Origin: Acidimicrobiales bacterium
Lineage (GTDB): Bacteria; Actinomycetota; Acidimicrobiia; Acidimicrobiales; Acidimicrobilacustridaceae
Assembly (NCBI GenBank): GCA_018401565.1
Contig: JAGYKS010000031.1
Span: 310,001-374,000, forward strand
Reading direction: 5' to 3'
DNA length: 64,000 bases
In this document: piece by piece, positions 8,390 through 17,946 of the stretch
How positions within the stretch are numbered: position 1 is the stretch's first letter
Layout: each line of letters opens with the position of its first letter
Notes under the pieces: generated by a model
Told to the model about the DNA's origin: nothing
Databases searched by the model: none
Seen by the model: the letters and a program-made list of their open reading frames with translations, nothing else
Made by a program: the position numbers and the translations under genes

Positions 8390-9679
8390 ATGCGTAGATA
8401 CCGAGGACGTGCCCTTGTGGGCGCAGCACTCGCCATCGCACTGCTGGCGGGAGCCTGCAGCAGCGATGACGACGCCGCAACCACCGACACCACCGCCGCC
8501 GGAGGCGGAGCCAGCGAGGTAACCCCTGGTCCGGGCTTTGACGGCACCACCATCAATCTCGGTGTGCTGACCCCCCAGTCCGGGCTGGCAGCAGCGATCG
8601 GCAACCCGCTGACGGCCGGAAACCAGGCCTACTTCGACCGTGTCAACGCCGCTGGCGGCATCGCCGGCAAGTACCAGGTCGAGCTGACCACGCGTGACAC
8701 CGAGTACCAGGCACCCGTTGCGGTCACCCAGTACAACGACATCAAGAACAACGTGGCCATGTTCGTGCAGGTGCTCGGCACTGCCATCATGGACGCCGTT
8801 CTTCCGCAGCTCAAGACCGACGGCATCTTCGCCGGTCCCGCCACCCTGGATGCGTTCTGGGTGCGTGAGCCGAACCTGATGCCCATCGGTGCGCCGTACC
8901 AGATCCAGGCCATCAATGGTCTTGACTACGCCGTCACCAACCTCGACGCCGAGAACAAGACCCTGTGCGCCATGGTCGAAGACAGCCCCTACGGTGACGC
9001 CGGACTCGAAGGCCTTGAGCACGGCGCTGACGACCTGGGCCTGGAGATCACTGAGGTCCAGACCTTCCGTCTGGGTGATCCCAGCTACACCGCCCAGGTC
9101 AACGCCCTGAGCGGTGCCGGCTGTGAACTCGTGTGGCTCACGTCGCTGCCCACCACCACCATCCCGCTGATGACCGAGTCAAACGGCGTGGGGTTTGCCC
9201 CCACCTGGCTGGCCAACTCACCGGCGTGGAACGCCCTGTTGGCCGAGGGTGACCTTGCCACCTACATGGCGGACAACTTCCTGCTGATGGCCGAAGGACC
9301 CGAATGGGGTGACACCAGCGTGGCCGGTATGGCGCAGATGCTTGACGACCTCGCTGCCTACGCCCCCGACCAGGTGCCGAACATCTACTTCGCCTTCGGG
9401 TACGCCCAGGCCTGGGCCGCCGCCCAGATCCTGGAAAAGGCAGTGGAGCTTGGCGATCTCAGCCCGGCCGGCATCATCGCCGCATCCGAGCAGATCGAGG
9501 CGCTGACGTTCGACGGCCTTCTCGGCGACTACACCTACGGCCCCGTTGAGGACCGTGAGCCGCCGCGCGGCACCACCGTGTTCGAGGTCGATCCGGCCTC
9601 GGCGGCCACTGGTTTCCTGGTGGCGCTTGAGGTCGACCTCATCAGTGAGGCAGTCAAGGACTACAAGTTCGAGGACTGA
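8390..9679 (+). CDS. livK: ABC transporter substrate-binding lipoprotein (periplasmic-binding type 1, LivK-like)
   Basis: The 429-residue precursor has a signal peptide with lipobox LLAGACS (lipid-modified C23), a short Asp/Thr-rich linker and a type-1 binding-protein fold starting at INLGVLTPQSGLAA. It should capture the ligand outside the membrane for LivHM-FG. The start ATG is preceded by AAGGAG 8 nt upstream. The 75-bp gap after livM is the only sizable gap inside the operon, so extra expression of the binding protein is possible. A strong hairpin follows its stop. Confidence 0.9.
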   Translation: MRRYRGRALVGAALAIALLAGACSSDDDAATTDTTAAGGGASEVTPGPGFDGTTINLGVLTPQSGLAAAIGNPLTAGNQAYFDRVNAAGGIAGKYQVELTTRDTEYQAPVAVTQYNDIKNNVAMFVQVLGTAIMDAVLPQLKTDGIFAGPATLDAFWVREPNLMPIGAPYQIQAINGLDYAVTNLDAENKTLCAMVEDSPYGDAGLEGLEHGADDLGLEITEVQTFRLGDPSYTAQVNALSGAGCELVWLTSLPTTTIPLMTESNGVGFAPTWLANSPAWNALLAEGDLATYMADNFLLMAEGPEWGDTSVAGMAQMLDDLAAYAPDQVPNIYFAFGYAQAWAAAQILEKAVELGDLSPAGIIAASEQIEALTFDGLLGDYTYGPVEDREPPRGTTVFEVDPASAATGFLVALEVDLISEAVKDYKFED

Positions 9680-9700
9680 TCCAACGCTGAGGAACTGACC

Positions 9701-9740
9701 GGAGGCGGCGGTCGCATCATCGGATGCGGCCGCCGCCTCC
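9701..9740 (+). terminator. Strong 18-bp-stem hairpin after livK
   Basis: The arms are 9701-9718 (GGAGGCGGCGGTCGCATC) and 9723-9740, which pair throughout with one G-U wobble around a 4-nt loop. It starts 21 bp after the livK stop. No U-run follows, which is common in high-GC actinobacteria. It is the likely end of the livFG-ligase-livHMK transcript. Confidence 0.75.
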
Positions 9741-9829
9741 AGGCGTCCAGCACCAGATTTGTGCGGCCTGCCGGGGCCGTGTGCGCCGGTCAGTTCGAGG
9801 TCGGTGGTGGCGAGACGCCGGGGCGTTGC

Positions 9830-9835
9830 TAGGTT
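9830..9835 (+). promoter_or_regulatory. -10 hexamer for leaderless phosphomutase gene
   Basis: TAGGTT lies 7 nt before the GTG at 9843, so transcription would start at or beside the start codon. It lies about 90 bp beyond the livK hairpin, which makes the following cluster a separate transcription unit. Confidence 0.45.
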
Positions 9836-9842
9836 GCCAAGC

Positions 9843-10492
9843 GTGCCCAAACGCAGCAAACCGCCCTCGGCCGCACTGGTGCTCATGGTCCGTCATGGCG
9901 TCACCCCCACCACCGGTGCCATCCTGCCCGGACGGGCCCGGGGCCTGCACCTGTCAGAGACCGGCCAGGCGCAGGCTTGCGCAGTGGCCAAGCGAATCGC
10001 CACGTTGGGCAACGTGGCCGCCGGTGTACGCATCGCCACTCGAGCGCACCCGGGAAACGTCCGCCCCGATCGCAAAGGCCACCGGTCACCGGGTCCGCAT
10101 CAACCGCAGCTCTGCTGGAGTGCGACTTTGGCGAGTGGACCGGCGCCAAGCTGTCGGACCTGCGCAAGACGCCCGAGTGGACCACCGTGCAGCAGGCCCC
10201 CAGCCGCTTCCGCTTTCCCGGCGGTGAGTCGTTCGCCGAGATGCAGTTGCGCATCACGTCGGGCATCGACGCACTGGTTGCTGACCACCCGGGTGAGACC
10301 ATCGTGGTGGTGTCTCATGCCGATCCCATCAAGGCAGCGGTGGCCCAGGCGCTGGGCACCCCACTGGACCTGTTCCAAAGGATCGTGATTTCTCCGTGCT
10401 CAGTGACTGCCGTGCTCTACGGAACCGGCGCACCGGTGGTGCTGGCCACCAACTCCACCGGCGACGACCTGAAGTCGCTGGTGCCGTCATGA
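9843..10492 (+). CDS. Histidine phosphatase-family putative phosphomutase (MSMEG_4193-like), two frame breaks
   Basis: Three frames joined in order give one protein. Frame one has the phosphohistidine motif LMVRHGVTPTTGAILPGR; frame two has YASPLERTRETSAPIA; frame three has LLECDFGEWTGAKLSDLRK, FPGGESFAEMQLR and VVSHADPIKAAVAQALG with the second catalytic histidine. Breaks lie near 10034 (an extra G) and 10112 (an extra T); removing one base at each restores the frame. This family often neighbours DUF3090 and SCO1664 genes in actinobacteria, as here. Its substrate is not established. Both breaks look like sequence errors, since catalytic residues remain intact. Confidence 0.75.
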
Positions 10493-10522
10493 CCGCCACC
10501 TGCGACCGTGTGGGGGATACCG

Positions 10523-11068
10523 GTGAGTGAGTCGTTCGAACTGCGCCACGTGGACCACATCGTCGCTGACGCCGTCGGCCCGCCCGGCCAGCGGGTGTTC
10601 TACCTCCAGGCCGCCCAGGGTGACCAGTGCGTCACCCTGCGGCTGGAAAAGCAGCAGGTTGCCGCCCTGTGCGAACACCTCGCTGCCATGATGTCGGACC
10701 TTCCTGAGGCCGCACCAGTCACCCGTGCCACCACGGGCCTGCGGGAGCCGGTGCACGAGGCCTGGGTGGTGGGAGCCATGGGGGTGGCCTACGAGCAAGC
10801 CGACGACCGCATCCTGCTGGTGGCCGAGGAAATGGTGCTCGAAACCGACGGCACCGATGATGACGATTTCGACGACGATGATGTTGACCTGTTCAGCACC
10901 GCGGGATTGCTGGGCGGGGCCGCCACTGCCCGCCTGTACGTGCCCCGCTCGATGGTGAAGACCTTCGTGGCCCACGGGCTGGCCGTGACCAGCGCTGGTC
11001 GGCCTTCCTGCGACCTGTGTGGGGGTCCGATCAACCCTGATGGCCACATGTGCCCGAGGCTGAACTGA
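10523..11068 (+). CDS. DUF3090 family protein
   Basis: The 181-residue protein begins MSESFELRHVDHIVADAVG and ends with a zinc-ribbon-like tail CDLCGGPINPDGHMCPRLN, as DUF3090 proteins do. The GTG at 10523 is chosen over the in-frame GTG at 10508 because a GGGGGA ribosome site sits 6 nt upstream. An acidic patch (about residues 108-122) divides the protein. Function is unknown; the family is conserved beside the phosphomutase and SCO1664 genes, often near mshC of mycothiol synthesis, but I see no mshC here. Confidence 0.85.
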   Translation: MSESFELRHVDHIVADAVGPPGQRVFYLQAAQGDQCVTLRLEKQQVAALCEHLAAMMSDLPEAAPVTRATTGLREPVHEAWVVGAMGVAYEQADDRILLVAEEMVLETDGTDDDDFDDDDVDLFSTAGLLGGAATARLYVPRSMVKTFVAHGLAVTSAGRPSCDLCGGPINPDGHMCPRLN

Positions 11069-11796
11069 GTCCGGTGGGCGATACCCCAGGCGATGTCGGC
11101 CCGGGCGCCGTCGAGGTGCTCACCCACGGTGAGATCGAGCTCGTCGGACGTCTGCCGTTCAGCTCCAACGCCGCGTTCCTGGTGCAGGTGACCAGCAACG
11201 GCACCACCGTGGCCGCCGTGTACAAGCCGGAGCGCGGTGAGCGACCCCTGCACGACTACCCACCCGGGCTCTACCGCCGGGAGGTGGGGGCCTACCTGCT
11301 GGCCACGTCGATGGGCTGGGATCTGGTGCCTCCCACCGTGCTGCGCACTGATGCACCCGTGGGCGAGGGTTCGCTGCAACTGTTCGTCGAACACGACCCC
11401 GACGACCACTACTTCGAACTGTGCGACGACCCGGCGTTCGCCGATCAGTTCCGTCGGGTGGCGGTGTTTGACCTGGTGGCCAACAGCGCCGACCGCAAAG
11501 GCGGTCACCTGCTGCGCGATGTCCACGACCACATCTGGGCCATCGACAACGGCCTCACCCTGCACGCCCAGTTCAAGTTGCGCACCGTGGTGTGGGACTT
11601 CGCCGGCCAATCCATCGCCCCCGACCTGCTGGCACCGCTCGAACCCCTTGCTGCCGGCGAGATCACACCGGAACTGGCCGCGCTACTGGACGGTTTTGAG
11701 CGCGACGCGCTGGCGGCGCGGGCGCGTGCGGTGTTGCATTCCGGTGTCCTGCCCCACGACCCCAGCGGCCAGCGCTGGCCGTGGCCGCCAGTGTGA
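11050..11796 (+). CDS. SCO1664 family protein (PI3/PI4-kinase-like fold)
   Basis: This 248-residue protein carries the hallmarks of the SCO1664 family: an N-terminal GEIELVGRLPFSSNAAFLV, YKPERGERPLHDYP, YRREVGAYLLA and a kinase-like catalytic stretch FDLVANSADRKGGHLL followed by AIDNGLTLH. The GTG start lies within the 3' end of the DUF3090 gene (19-bp overlap), so the two are probably translationally coupled. A distant relation to phosphatidylinositol kinases is known from the family; its substrate is not. Confidence 0.85.
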   Translation: MPEAELSPVGDTPGDVGPGAVEVLTHGEIELVGRLPFSSNAAFLVQVTSNGTTVAAVYKPERGERPLHDYPPGLYRREVGAYLLATSMGWDLVPPTVLRTDAPVGEGSLQLFVEHDPDDHYFELCDDPAFADQFRRVAVFDLVANSADRKGGHLLRDVHDHIWAIDNGLTLHAQFKLRTVVWDFAGQSIAPDLLAPLEPLAAGEITPELAALLDGFERDALAARARAVLHSGVLPHDPSGQRWPWPPV

Positions 11797-11815
11797 CTCC
11801 CGTGACGACACTGCC

Positions 11816-12874
11816 ATGACCCACACCAACCGCGAGCTGGTCGACCTCGGGGATCTCGACGAACTGGTGCGCCATGTGGACCGGCTGTGCGAGGCCCGGG
11901 GATGGGACGACCTTGAGGACCTGCGGCACCGCTGTCGGGCGGCGGTGGAACGCGGTCGCCAGTTGTGGCCCATTGCCTCGCTGGTGGAGTACCGGCTGGC
12001 CCTGCGGGCGCCGGCGCCGTGGGCAGCTGTGGTGCTCACCGGCGACACCGGGATATGGGCGCTGGGGCCGCTGGCAGAGGTTGCCGCCAGTACCCACACC
12101 TTCGCCGAGCTCGCTCCCCATCTGCCCGTTGGGCCGGCGGCCTCAGTGACCGCCCACGAGCGGGTGGTGCGCGGCGAAGACCTCACCGGTGCGCACCTTG
12201 ACCAGTGGCGCCACCTGGTCCACGACGACGGGCTACCGCTTGTGTTGCAGTCGTGGGAACCGTCGTACCCGGTGGCCACCTACCGAGACAGCGCCGCCGA
12301 ATTCCCCGCCCCCGATCCCCCACCCTCGTCGTCATTGGTGGCGTTGCCCGCCAACACCACCCCGGTCGGGTCCACAGGTCCCATCACGCTGCCCGACGAC
12401 GGCGCCACTGCTGCGCTGCGCGAACTCACCGCCGGATGGTCGGTCGGGTGGTCTGCGGGCATGCCGGCCAAAGTGGCCGCAGTCGATGGGGACGTCACCG
12501 TCGCCATCGCTGCGGTGTGCCCCACAGCCGATGCCACAGCCGGGATCGCCGCTGCGGACGCCCTGGCGCTCATGGCGTGGGCTGCTGCCAGCGGAGGTGA
12601 CTCGGGTCGGCGTCGTGGCATGGCCCGCGGACGATTCGACGCCTGGTGGACCGTGACGGCACTCGGTGGCTGTGACGACGACTGGCCGCTGGATCCCGAC
12701 GAGGTTGGCGAGATCGCCAACAGCCTGGTGTGGTGCGTGTTCACCGACCGTTCGGCGGTGCCGGGATGGAACCTGCGGCTGGCTGTTTACGACCCCGAAG
12801 ACGGCCTTGCCTGGGCGATCGACGCCGCCGGCGGGCTACAACGACGACAACACCCCGCCCCGTCGGGGCCCTGA
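11816..12874 (+). CDS. Conserved-looking hypothetical protein downstream of SCO1664 gene
   Basis: The ATG at 11816 gives 352 residues without signal peptide or membrane helices. The protein is Ala-, Trp- and Asp-rich; a Pro/Ser-rich linker (around residues 160-180) separates an N-terminal and a C-terminal half. The latter has WSVGWSAGMPAKVAAVDGDV and a Trp-rich GRFDAWWTVTALGG. I do not recognise the family. It lies 19 bp after the SCO1664 stop on the same strand, so it belongs to the same unit. Confidence 0.6.
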   Translation: MTHTNRELVDLGDLDELVRHVDRLCEARGWDDLEDLRHRCRAAVERGRQLWPIASLVEYRLALRAPAPWAAVVLTGDTGIWALGPLAEVAASTHTFAELAPHLPVGPAASVTAHERVVRGEDLTGAHLDQWRHLVHDDGLPLVLQSWEPSYPVATYRDSAAEFPAPDPPPSSSLVALPANTTPVGSTGPITLPDDGATAALRELTAGWSVGWSAGMPAKVAAVDGDVTVAIAAVCPTADATAGIAAADALALMAWAAASGGDSGRRRGMARGRFDAWWTVTALGGCDDDWPLDPDEVGEIANSLVWCVFTDRSAVPGWNLRLAVYDPEDGLAWAIDAAGGLQRRQHPAPSGP

Positions 12875-12925
12875 GGCCACCAGACGAGACGGGGTGCTGA
12901 TCGATCACGACGGGGCCCGAGCGGG

Positions 12926-12941
12926 CCCGGGCAGACCCGGG
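12926..12941. terminator. GC hairpin between convergent genes
   Basis: CCCGGG (12926-12931) and CCCGGG (12936-12941) form a six-pair stem with a CAGA loop. It sits between the hypothetical gene on the plus strand and etfA on the minus strand, so it could end both transcripts. No U-run is visible. Confidence 0.35.
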
Positions 12942-12956
12942 CACATGGGCACCCGC

Positions 12957-13925
12957 TCAGCTTCGGGCGTTGAGCGCCTCGATGAGGGCTGGCAACACCT
13001 TGTGGACGTCACCCACGATGCCAAGGTCGGCCACCCCGAAGATGGGGGCCTCTGCGTCCTTGTTCACGGCGATGATGTTCTTGGCGCCCTTCATGCCCAC
13101 CATGTGCTGGGTGGCACCGGAGATACCGGCAGCGATGTACACCGTGGGCTTGACGACCTTGCCGGTCTGGCCGACCTGGTAGCTGTAAGGCACCCAACCG
13201 GCGTCCACGATGGCCCGCGAGGCGCCGGGAGCGGCCCCCAGGAGCTTGGACAGCTGCTCGACCATGTCGTACTTGTCCGCCTCGCCCAGACCACGACCAC
13301 CGGCCACCACGATGGCAGCGTCGTCGAGCGATGGGCCCGAACGCTCTTCCACGAAGCGGTTGGTGACCCTGGCGGCACCGGCAGCGCCGGTGTCGGGAAC
13401 TGCCAGCGCCTCGACGGCAGCAGCAGCGCCGCCCGACGGCTCAGCAGCGAACGACTTGGGACGCACCAGCACGATGTTGGGGCCCGCACCGGTGAACCTG
13501 GTGTTGACCATGGAGGCCCCACCGAACACCGGCTCGGTGCACACCAGCGCGCCACCGTCCACCGAAAGGTCGACGTTGTTGGTGATCACAGTGCGGTCGA
13601 GCGCCACTGACAGGCGGCCGGCCATGTCGCGGCCGTCGTAGCTGGTGGCAGCGATCACGGCGTCGGGGGCAGCCCCACCGGCCATGGCAGCAGCGATGGC
13701 AGCAGCGACCGGAACACCGGCCAGGCGACCCGACAGATCCCCGGTGGCGTACACCTTGGATGCGCCGTACTCCCCCAGCGTGGCAGCAACCGTGGCGCCG
13801 TCACCGGCAAACACGCACTCCACGGTGTCGGCCAGTTCACGGGCCTTGGTCAGGATTTCCAGGGTGGTGCCGGTGACGTTGCCGTCGTTTGCCTCGGCGT
13901 AGACCCAGATCGTTGAAAGTGTCAT
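12957..13925 (-). CDS. etfA: Electron transfer flavoprotein alpha subunit
   Basis: The 322-residue protein has the ETF-alpha N-terminal domain and the C-terminal FAD domain with [29 protein letters not shown] and [18 protein letters not shown], all typical. With EtfB it accepts electrons from acyl-CoA dehydrogenases and passes them to the quinone pool via ETF dehydrogenase. It lies 25 bp after etfB in the same direction. The frame is intact. Confidence 0.95.
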   Translation of the reverse strand: MTLSTIWVYAEANDGNVTGTTLEILTKARELADTVECVFAGDGATVAATLGEYGASKVYATGDLSGRLAGVPVAAAIAAAMAGGAAPDAVIAATSYDGRDMAGRLSVALDRTVITNNVDLSVDGGALVCTEPVFGGASMVNTRFTGAGPNIVLVRPKSFAAEPSGGAAAAVEALAVPDTGAAGAARVTNRFVEERSGPSLDDAAIVVAGGRGLGEADKYDMVEQLSKLLGAAPGASRAIVDAGWVPYSYQVGQTGKVVKPTVYIAAGISGATQHMVGMKGAKNIIAVNKDAEAPIFGVADLGIVGDVHKVLPALIEALNARS

Positions 13926-13950
13926 GTCAGATGCTCCTGGTTCTGGGCGA

Positions 13951-14734
13951 TCAGATGATCTTGAGGTTCTCGAGGTAGGCGACGATCTTGTCCACGCCGG
14001 TCCCGTCGTCTTCGAACACCTCGCCGGCCTCGCGGGCTGGCGCTTCGGTCACCGCAACGATCTCCTGGCCGCCACCCGACCAGCCCACCGCTGAGGCGTC
14101 GATACCGGCATCAGCCAGCGTCAGCTGCTCGAGGGGCTTGGACTTGGCCGCCATGATTCCCTTGAACGAGGGGTAGCGGGGTTCCACCACACCGGCGGTC
14201 ACCGAGACCACACAGGGCAGGGGGCACTCGACCTCGTCGTAGCCAGCGTCGGTCTGACGCTTGACGTACACCGTGCCGTCACGCACCTCGATGCTCTTGG
14301 CGAAGGTGATGGACGGCATGCCCAGCAGGGCAGCGAGCTGCTCGGGGACCGTGCCGGTGTAGCCGTCGGACGACTCGGTGGCCGTCAGCACCAGCTCGGC
14401 GCCCTCCACCCGGCCGATGGCCGCAGCCAGCACCTTGGCCGTACCGAGGGCATCGGTGCCGGCCAGGGCGGGGTCGCTGACCAGCACAGCCGAAGCCGCA
14501 CCCATGGCCAGACCCAGAACGCAGGCCGTCGACCTTGTTGTCAGGAGCCATCGACACCAGCGTCACGTCACCCCCACCGGAGGTCTCGGCAAGCTGCAGG
14601 GCCATCTCGACGCCGTACATGTCCGACTCGTCGAGAATGAGCTTCCCGTCACGCTTGAGTGTCTTGGTCTGGGGATCCAGCGCACCCGGCTCGGCCGGGT
14701 CCGGGATCTGCTTTGCGCAGACGACAATGTTCAT
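13951..14734 (-). CDS. etfB: Electron transfer flavoprotein beta subunit, one frame break
   Basis: The N-terminal part (MNIVVCAKQIPDPAEPGALD) reads from the ATG at 14734 (or 14743); the remainder (GTDALGTAKVLAAAIG, GVVEPRYPSFKGIMAAKSKP) is in the next frame. The switch lies near 14515: removing one G from a GGG run gives LRSGLAMGAASAV, the expected ETF-beta sequence before the AMP-binding signature. ETF-beta binds AMP and partners EtfA. The break is probably an error, since the downstream partner is intact. Confidence 0.88.
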
Positions 14735-14822
14735 GGGCGACATTCTCTGCCGCCACGGGCCCACTGACAAATCGAACGCCCAAAAGGCGGCGCTTTTCTT
14801 CGCTGCTACGGTCAACATCGTT

Positions 14823-15737
14823 GTGAAACTGCTGCTGATCGTGAATGCTGCGGCGTCGTCGGTCACTGCCCGAACCCGGGTGGTCATCGCCAAGGCGCTG
14901 GCGTCAGACCATGACGTGCGCGTGGCCGACACATCCCAACGCGGTCATGCCACCCGTCTGGCCCTCGAGGCCGCCGACCGGGGCGACGACGCCGTGGTCG
15001 TGCTGGGCGGTGACGGCACGCTCAACGAGGCGGCCAACGGACTGGCCGGCTCGGACACTGCGCTGGCCAGCGTTCCAGGCGGATCCACCAACGTGTTCGC
15101 CCGGGCCATCGGACTGCCCAACGACGCCGTGGAGGCCACCGGGGTGTTGCTCGATGCCCTGGCCCGGCGGTCGGTGCAACGGGTGGGTCTGGGGGCGGTC
15201 AATGGCCGCTACTTCCTGTTTCATCTGGGGTTGGGTTCGACGCCGCCGTGGTGGCCCAGGTGGAGCGCCGGGCCCCGCTCAAGCGCATGGCCGGCCACCC
15301 GTGGTTCGTGTGGTGCGCCCTCACCACCTGGATGCGGCATTACGACCGCTCCCGACCCCGCTTTGCCGTCCATTTCGACAGCGGGCGGGTGATTGACGAC
15401 GCCTATATGGCCCTGACACTCAACGCCAACCCCTACACGTACCTCGGGCAACGCCCGCTGGAGGTGGCCCCTGACGCTAGGACTGGACCACCCTCTGGCT
15501 GTGCTCACCCTGCGGTCGCTGGGGCTGGTGCCGGTGGTGAACCTTGCCGCCAGGGCGTTGGTTGGTGGACGGGCCGCCACCCGAAGCCGATGGGTGGACT
15601 ACGCCCCCAGCCAGCACCGGGCAACCATCAGGGGGTACGGCCCGGTGCCGTATCAGATGGATGGCGAGTACCTCGGCGAGGCCAGCGAGCTGGAAATTTC
15701 CCACCACGCATCGATCCTCAATGTCGTGATGCCCTGA
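14823..15737 (+). CDS. Diacylglycerol/lipid kinase family protein, two frame breaks
   Basis: The N-terminal DAGK catalytic region shows VVLGGDGTLNEAANGL and VPGGSTNVFARAIGLPND, the nucleotide-binding and substrate motifs of YegS/DgkB-type kinases. The frame shifts near 15234, where one base seems lost from a G run before FDAAVVAQVE, and returns near 15475, where one base seems gained, before LDHPLAVLTLRS. Together they give about 304 residues, a normal length. The start is a GTG with TACGGT 11 nt upstream, so the leader would be very short. It is divergent from etfB. It may phosphorylate a diacylglycerol or sphingoid-type lipid; the exact lipid is unknown. Confidence 0.78.
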
Positions 15738-15744
15738 CGCTCGC

Positions 15745-15792
15745 ACTACCTGACTACCTGACTACCTGACTACCTGACTACCTGACTACCTG
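15745..15792. repeat. Perfect 8-bp tandem repeat, six copies
   Basis: ACTACCTG is repeated six times without error, starting 8 bp after the lipid-kinase stop. Each junction creates a TGA, and since 8 is not divisible by 3 these stops fall in all three frames. The following 15793-16010 holds no recognisable gene. Confidence 0.95.
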
Positions 15793-16010
15793 ACGCCCCA
15801 TCACCCCGCTCCTCGACCCTTCGCACACCGGGTTTGGCGTTGGGAAGGAGAATAAGCCGGGGATTTGTCAAATCAACCCTTGCCTTGCCCCCCAGAGTGC
15901 ATTATCGTGACGAAGTCCCAGCTACACGCATTCGCTTCGGCGGCGGTGGCATGTGAACCGCTTCACGAACAGCGCAGCAACGCGTGGAGCCCGAACCCCC
16001 GGAGGCATCG

Positions 16011-16304
16011 GTGTCAATCACCCCTGCCCTTGATAGGACAACTGACCGCGACGTATGGCGAGATCTCTCTGCCTGCCGTGACACCGACCCCGACCTGTTC
16101 TTTCCGGTCGGCACCACCGGCCCGGCCATTGAGCAGATCCGCTCGGCCAAAGAGGTGTGCGGTGAGTGTGACGTGCGACAGCCGTGTCTGGAGTACGCCC
16201 TGGGCTCCAACCAGGACTCCGGCGTGTGGGGTGGCACCTCCGAAGAAGAGCGTCGTGCCCTGCGTCGCCAGTGGGTTGCAGCCCGCAAGCGATTGCCCAG
16301 CTGA
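16011..16304 (+). CDS. whiB1: WhiB-family iron-sulfur regulator, WhiB1-like
   Basis: The 97-residue protein has the four Wbl cluster cysteines (ACRD, then VCGECDVRQPC), the DPDLFFPVG stretch, and the G(V)WGG turn followed by TSEEERRALRR, the part that contacts DNA or sigma factor. It most resembles WhiB1: no AT-hook and the same core spacing. The GTG at 16011 is chosen because GGAGG lies 5 nt upstream; an in-frame GTG at 15984 is the alternative. WhiB1 binds a nitric-oxide-sensitive [4Fe-4S] cluster and the primary sigma factor. Here it is convergent with pdtaS, the same arrangement as in Mycobacterium tuberculosis. Confidence 0.92.
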   Translation: MSITPALDRTTDRDVWRDLSACRDTDPDLFFPVGTTGPAIEQIRSAKEVCGECDVRQPCLEYALGSNQDSGVWGGTSEEERRALRRQWVAARKRLPS

Positions 16305-16381
16305 TCCAGCCAGCGCAGCACAGCACAGCACAACCATCTCGAGCAATCGTCAGGCGGCGACACCTTGGTGATGTTCTGGCG

Positions 16382-17918
16382 CTAGATGCGTACCACCGGG
16401 ACGACCCCGGTAATGGGATCGGTGTACTCGCCCACGGGAATGTCGAGATCCACGACGGTGCCCCGGCGACCGGTTGGTCCATCGCCCACCCGCATGGTGA
16501 TGGAGCCGTGCATCTCGCTGGTGACCAGCGTGCGCACGATGGACAACCCCAGACTGGTGGTGTCGTCAATGTCGAAATCGTCGGGCAACCCGACGCCGTC
16601 GTCGGTGACGCGCACCCGCAGCCGTCGGAGATCGTTCACCAGATCCACCGCCACGTGACCGTCGCCGGCGGGCATGCCGTGGGGGAATCCGTGTTCGACC
16701 ACGTTTTGCAACAGTTCGCTGAGCACCACGGCCAACGACGTGGCAATGGGGCCCGGCAGGACACCGGCCCCGCCGGTGGTGGAAAATGACACCGGTCGCT
16801 CAGGGTCCATGAGTCCCTCACTCACCATGCGCACCAACGACTCCAACACCTCGGAAAAGGCCACGTCGTCACCCACGCCGTGAGCCAGGGTCTCGTGCAC
16901 CACGGCGATGGACCGGATACGGCGCACCGAGTCCTCGATGCCGGTTTTGGCCTCGGGCGAGGTGAGGCGCCGGCCCTGCAGGCGCAGCAGCGACGAGATG
17001 GTCTGCAGGTTGTTTTTCACCCGATGGTGGATTTCGCGGATGGTGGCGTCTTTGGTCATGAGGAGTCGGTCGCGGCGACGCAACTCGGAAATGTCGCGAA
17101 GGAGCACCAGTCCCCCGGTCAGGTCACCAACTTCCACCAGGGGCAGACAGTGCACCACCACGGTGATGTCGGGGCCGCGCTCCACTTCGGTGACCACCGG
17201 ACGCCGTCGGGCGAACCCGGCGGTGATGGGGCTCTCGTCGAGTCCCAGCGCACCCAGGGTCATGCCCTCGGTGTTGGCGTGAAACCCCAGACGGTGCATG
17301 GCCGACACGGCGTTGGGCGAGGCGAACTCCACCCGACCGGTGCCGTCGAGCACCAACAGGCCATCGCCCACCCGGGGCGACTCGTCAGACAAACCTTCAA
17401 CATGGCTGAACGGAAACAGGCCGGCGGCCACCATGCGGGCCAGACGGTTGAACACTTCCACGTAGGCACGCTCCAGCTCGCCGGGCTGACGCCCCACGAT
17501 GGGGGTGGTCTCACGGGTGAGCACGGCGATGGTCTCGCCGCCGAAACGCACCGGGATGCACAGGGTGCGCACCGGCTCGCCCACGTCAACCGGCGTGCGT
17601 TCGGCGTCGATGATCTCGCCCAGTTCCCAGCACCGGAACACCTCTGACCGCTCGGCCGCCGGAATCACCGACCCCACCAGGTCGGTGCGGTAGAGCGTCT
17701 GGCTGGTCAACGGGCGCACCTGACCCAGCACCACCAGGCTTGCGGCCGGTCACGGCGTCGCCCAGCGCGTCGCTGCGCGTCACCGGCACGAACAGCAACA
17801 GGTCGGCAAAGCACAGGTCGGCCAGCAGACCCCATGTGGCCACCAGGCGCTGCAGGTGGGTCACGGCGGCGTCGGGCAGGGTGGTGTGCAGCCGGGTGAT
17901 GTCGGCGGTGGTCGCCAT
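16382..17918 (-). CDS. pdtaS: PdtaS-type sensor histidine kinase (HisKA_2), one frame break
   Basis: From the ATG at 17918 the protein begins with the GAF-like domain (VATWGLLADLCFADLLLFVP). The frame changes near 17741, where removing one C gives TGASLVVLGQVRPLT and leads into the main 450-codon frame. Then follow a PAS-like domain, the phosphoacceptor box REIHHRVKNNLQTISSLLRLQ with its histidine, and a HATPase region with N-box LSELLQNVVEHGFPHG and DDGVGLPDDFD. No membrane segments are seen. PdtaS phosphorylates an ANTAR-type RNA-binding regulator (PdtaR) in mycobacteria; no such regulator is visible here. A GGAGGG site precedes the start. Confidence 0.87.
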
Positions 17919-17946
17919 CAGCGCACCCTCCGGGGAAACTGCAACG

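Noticed and set aside
15745..15792. Regular repeats considered as CRISPR
   Set aside because: Units are 8-22 bp and directly adjacent without spacers, and no cas gene is present.
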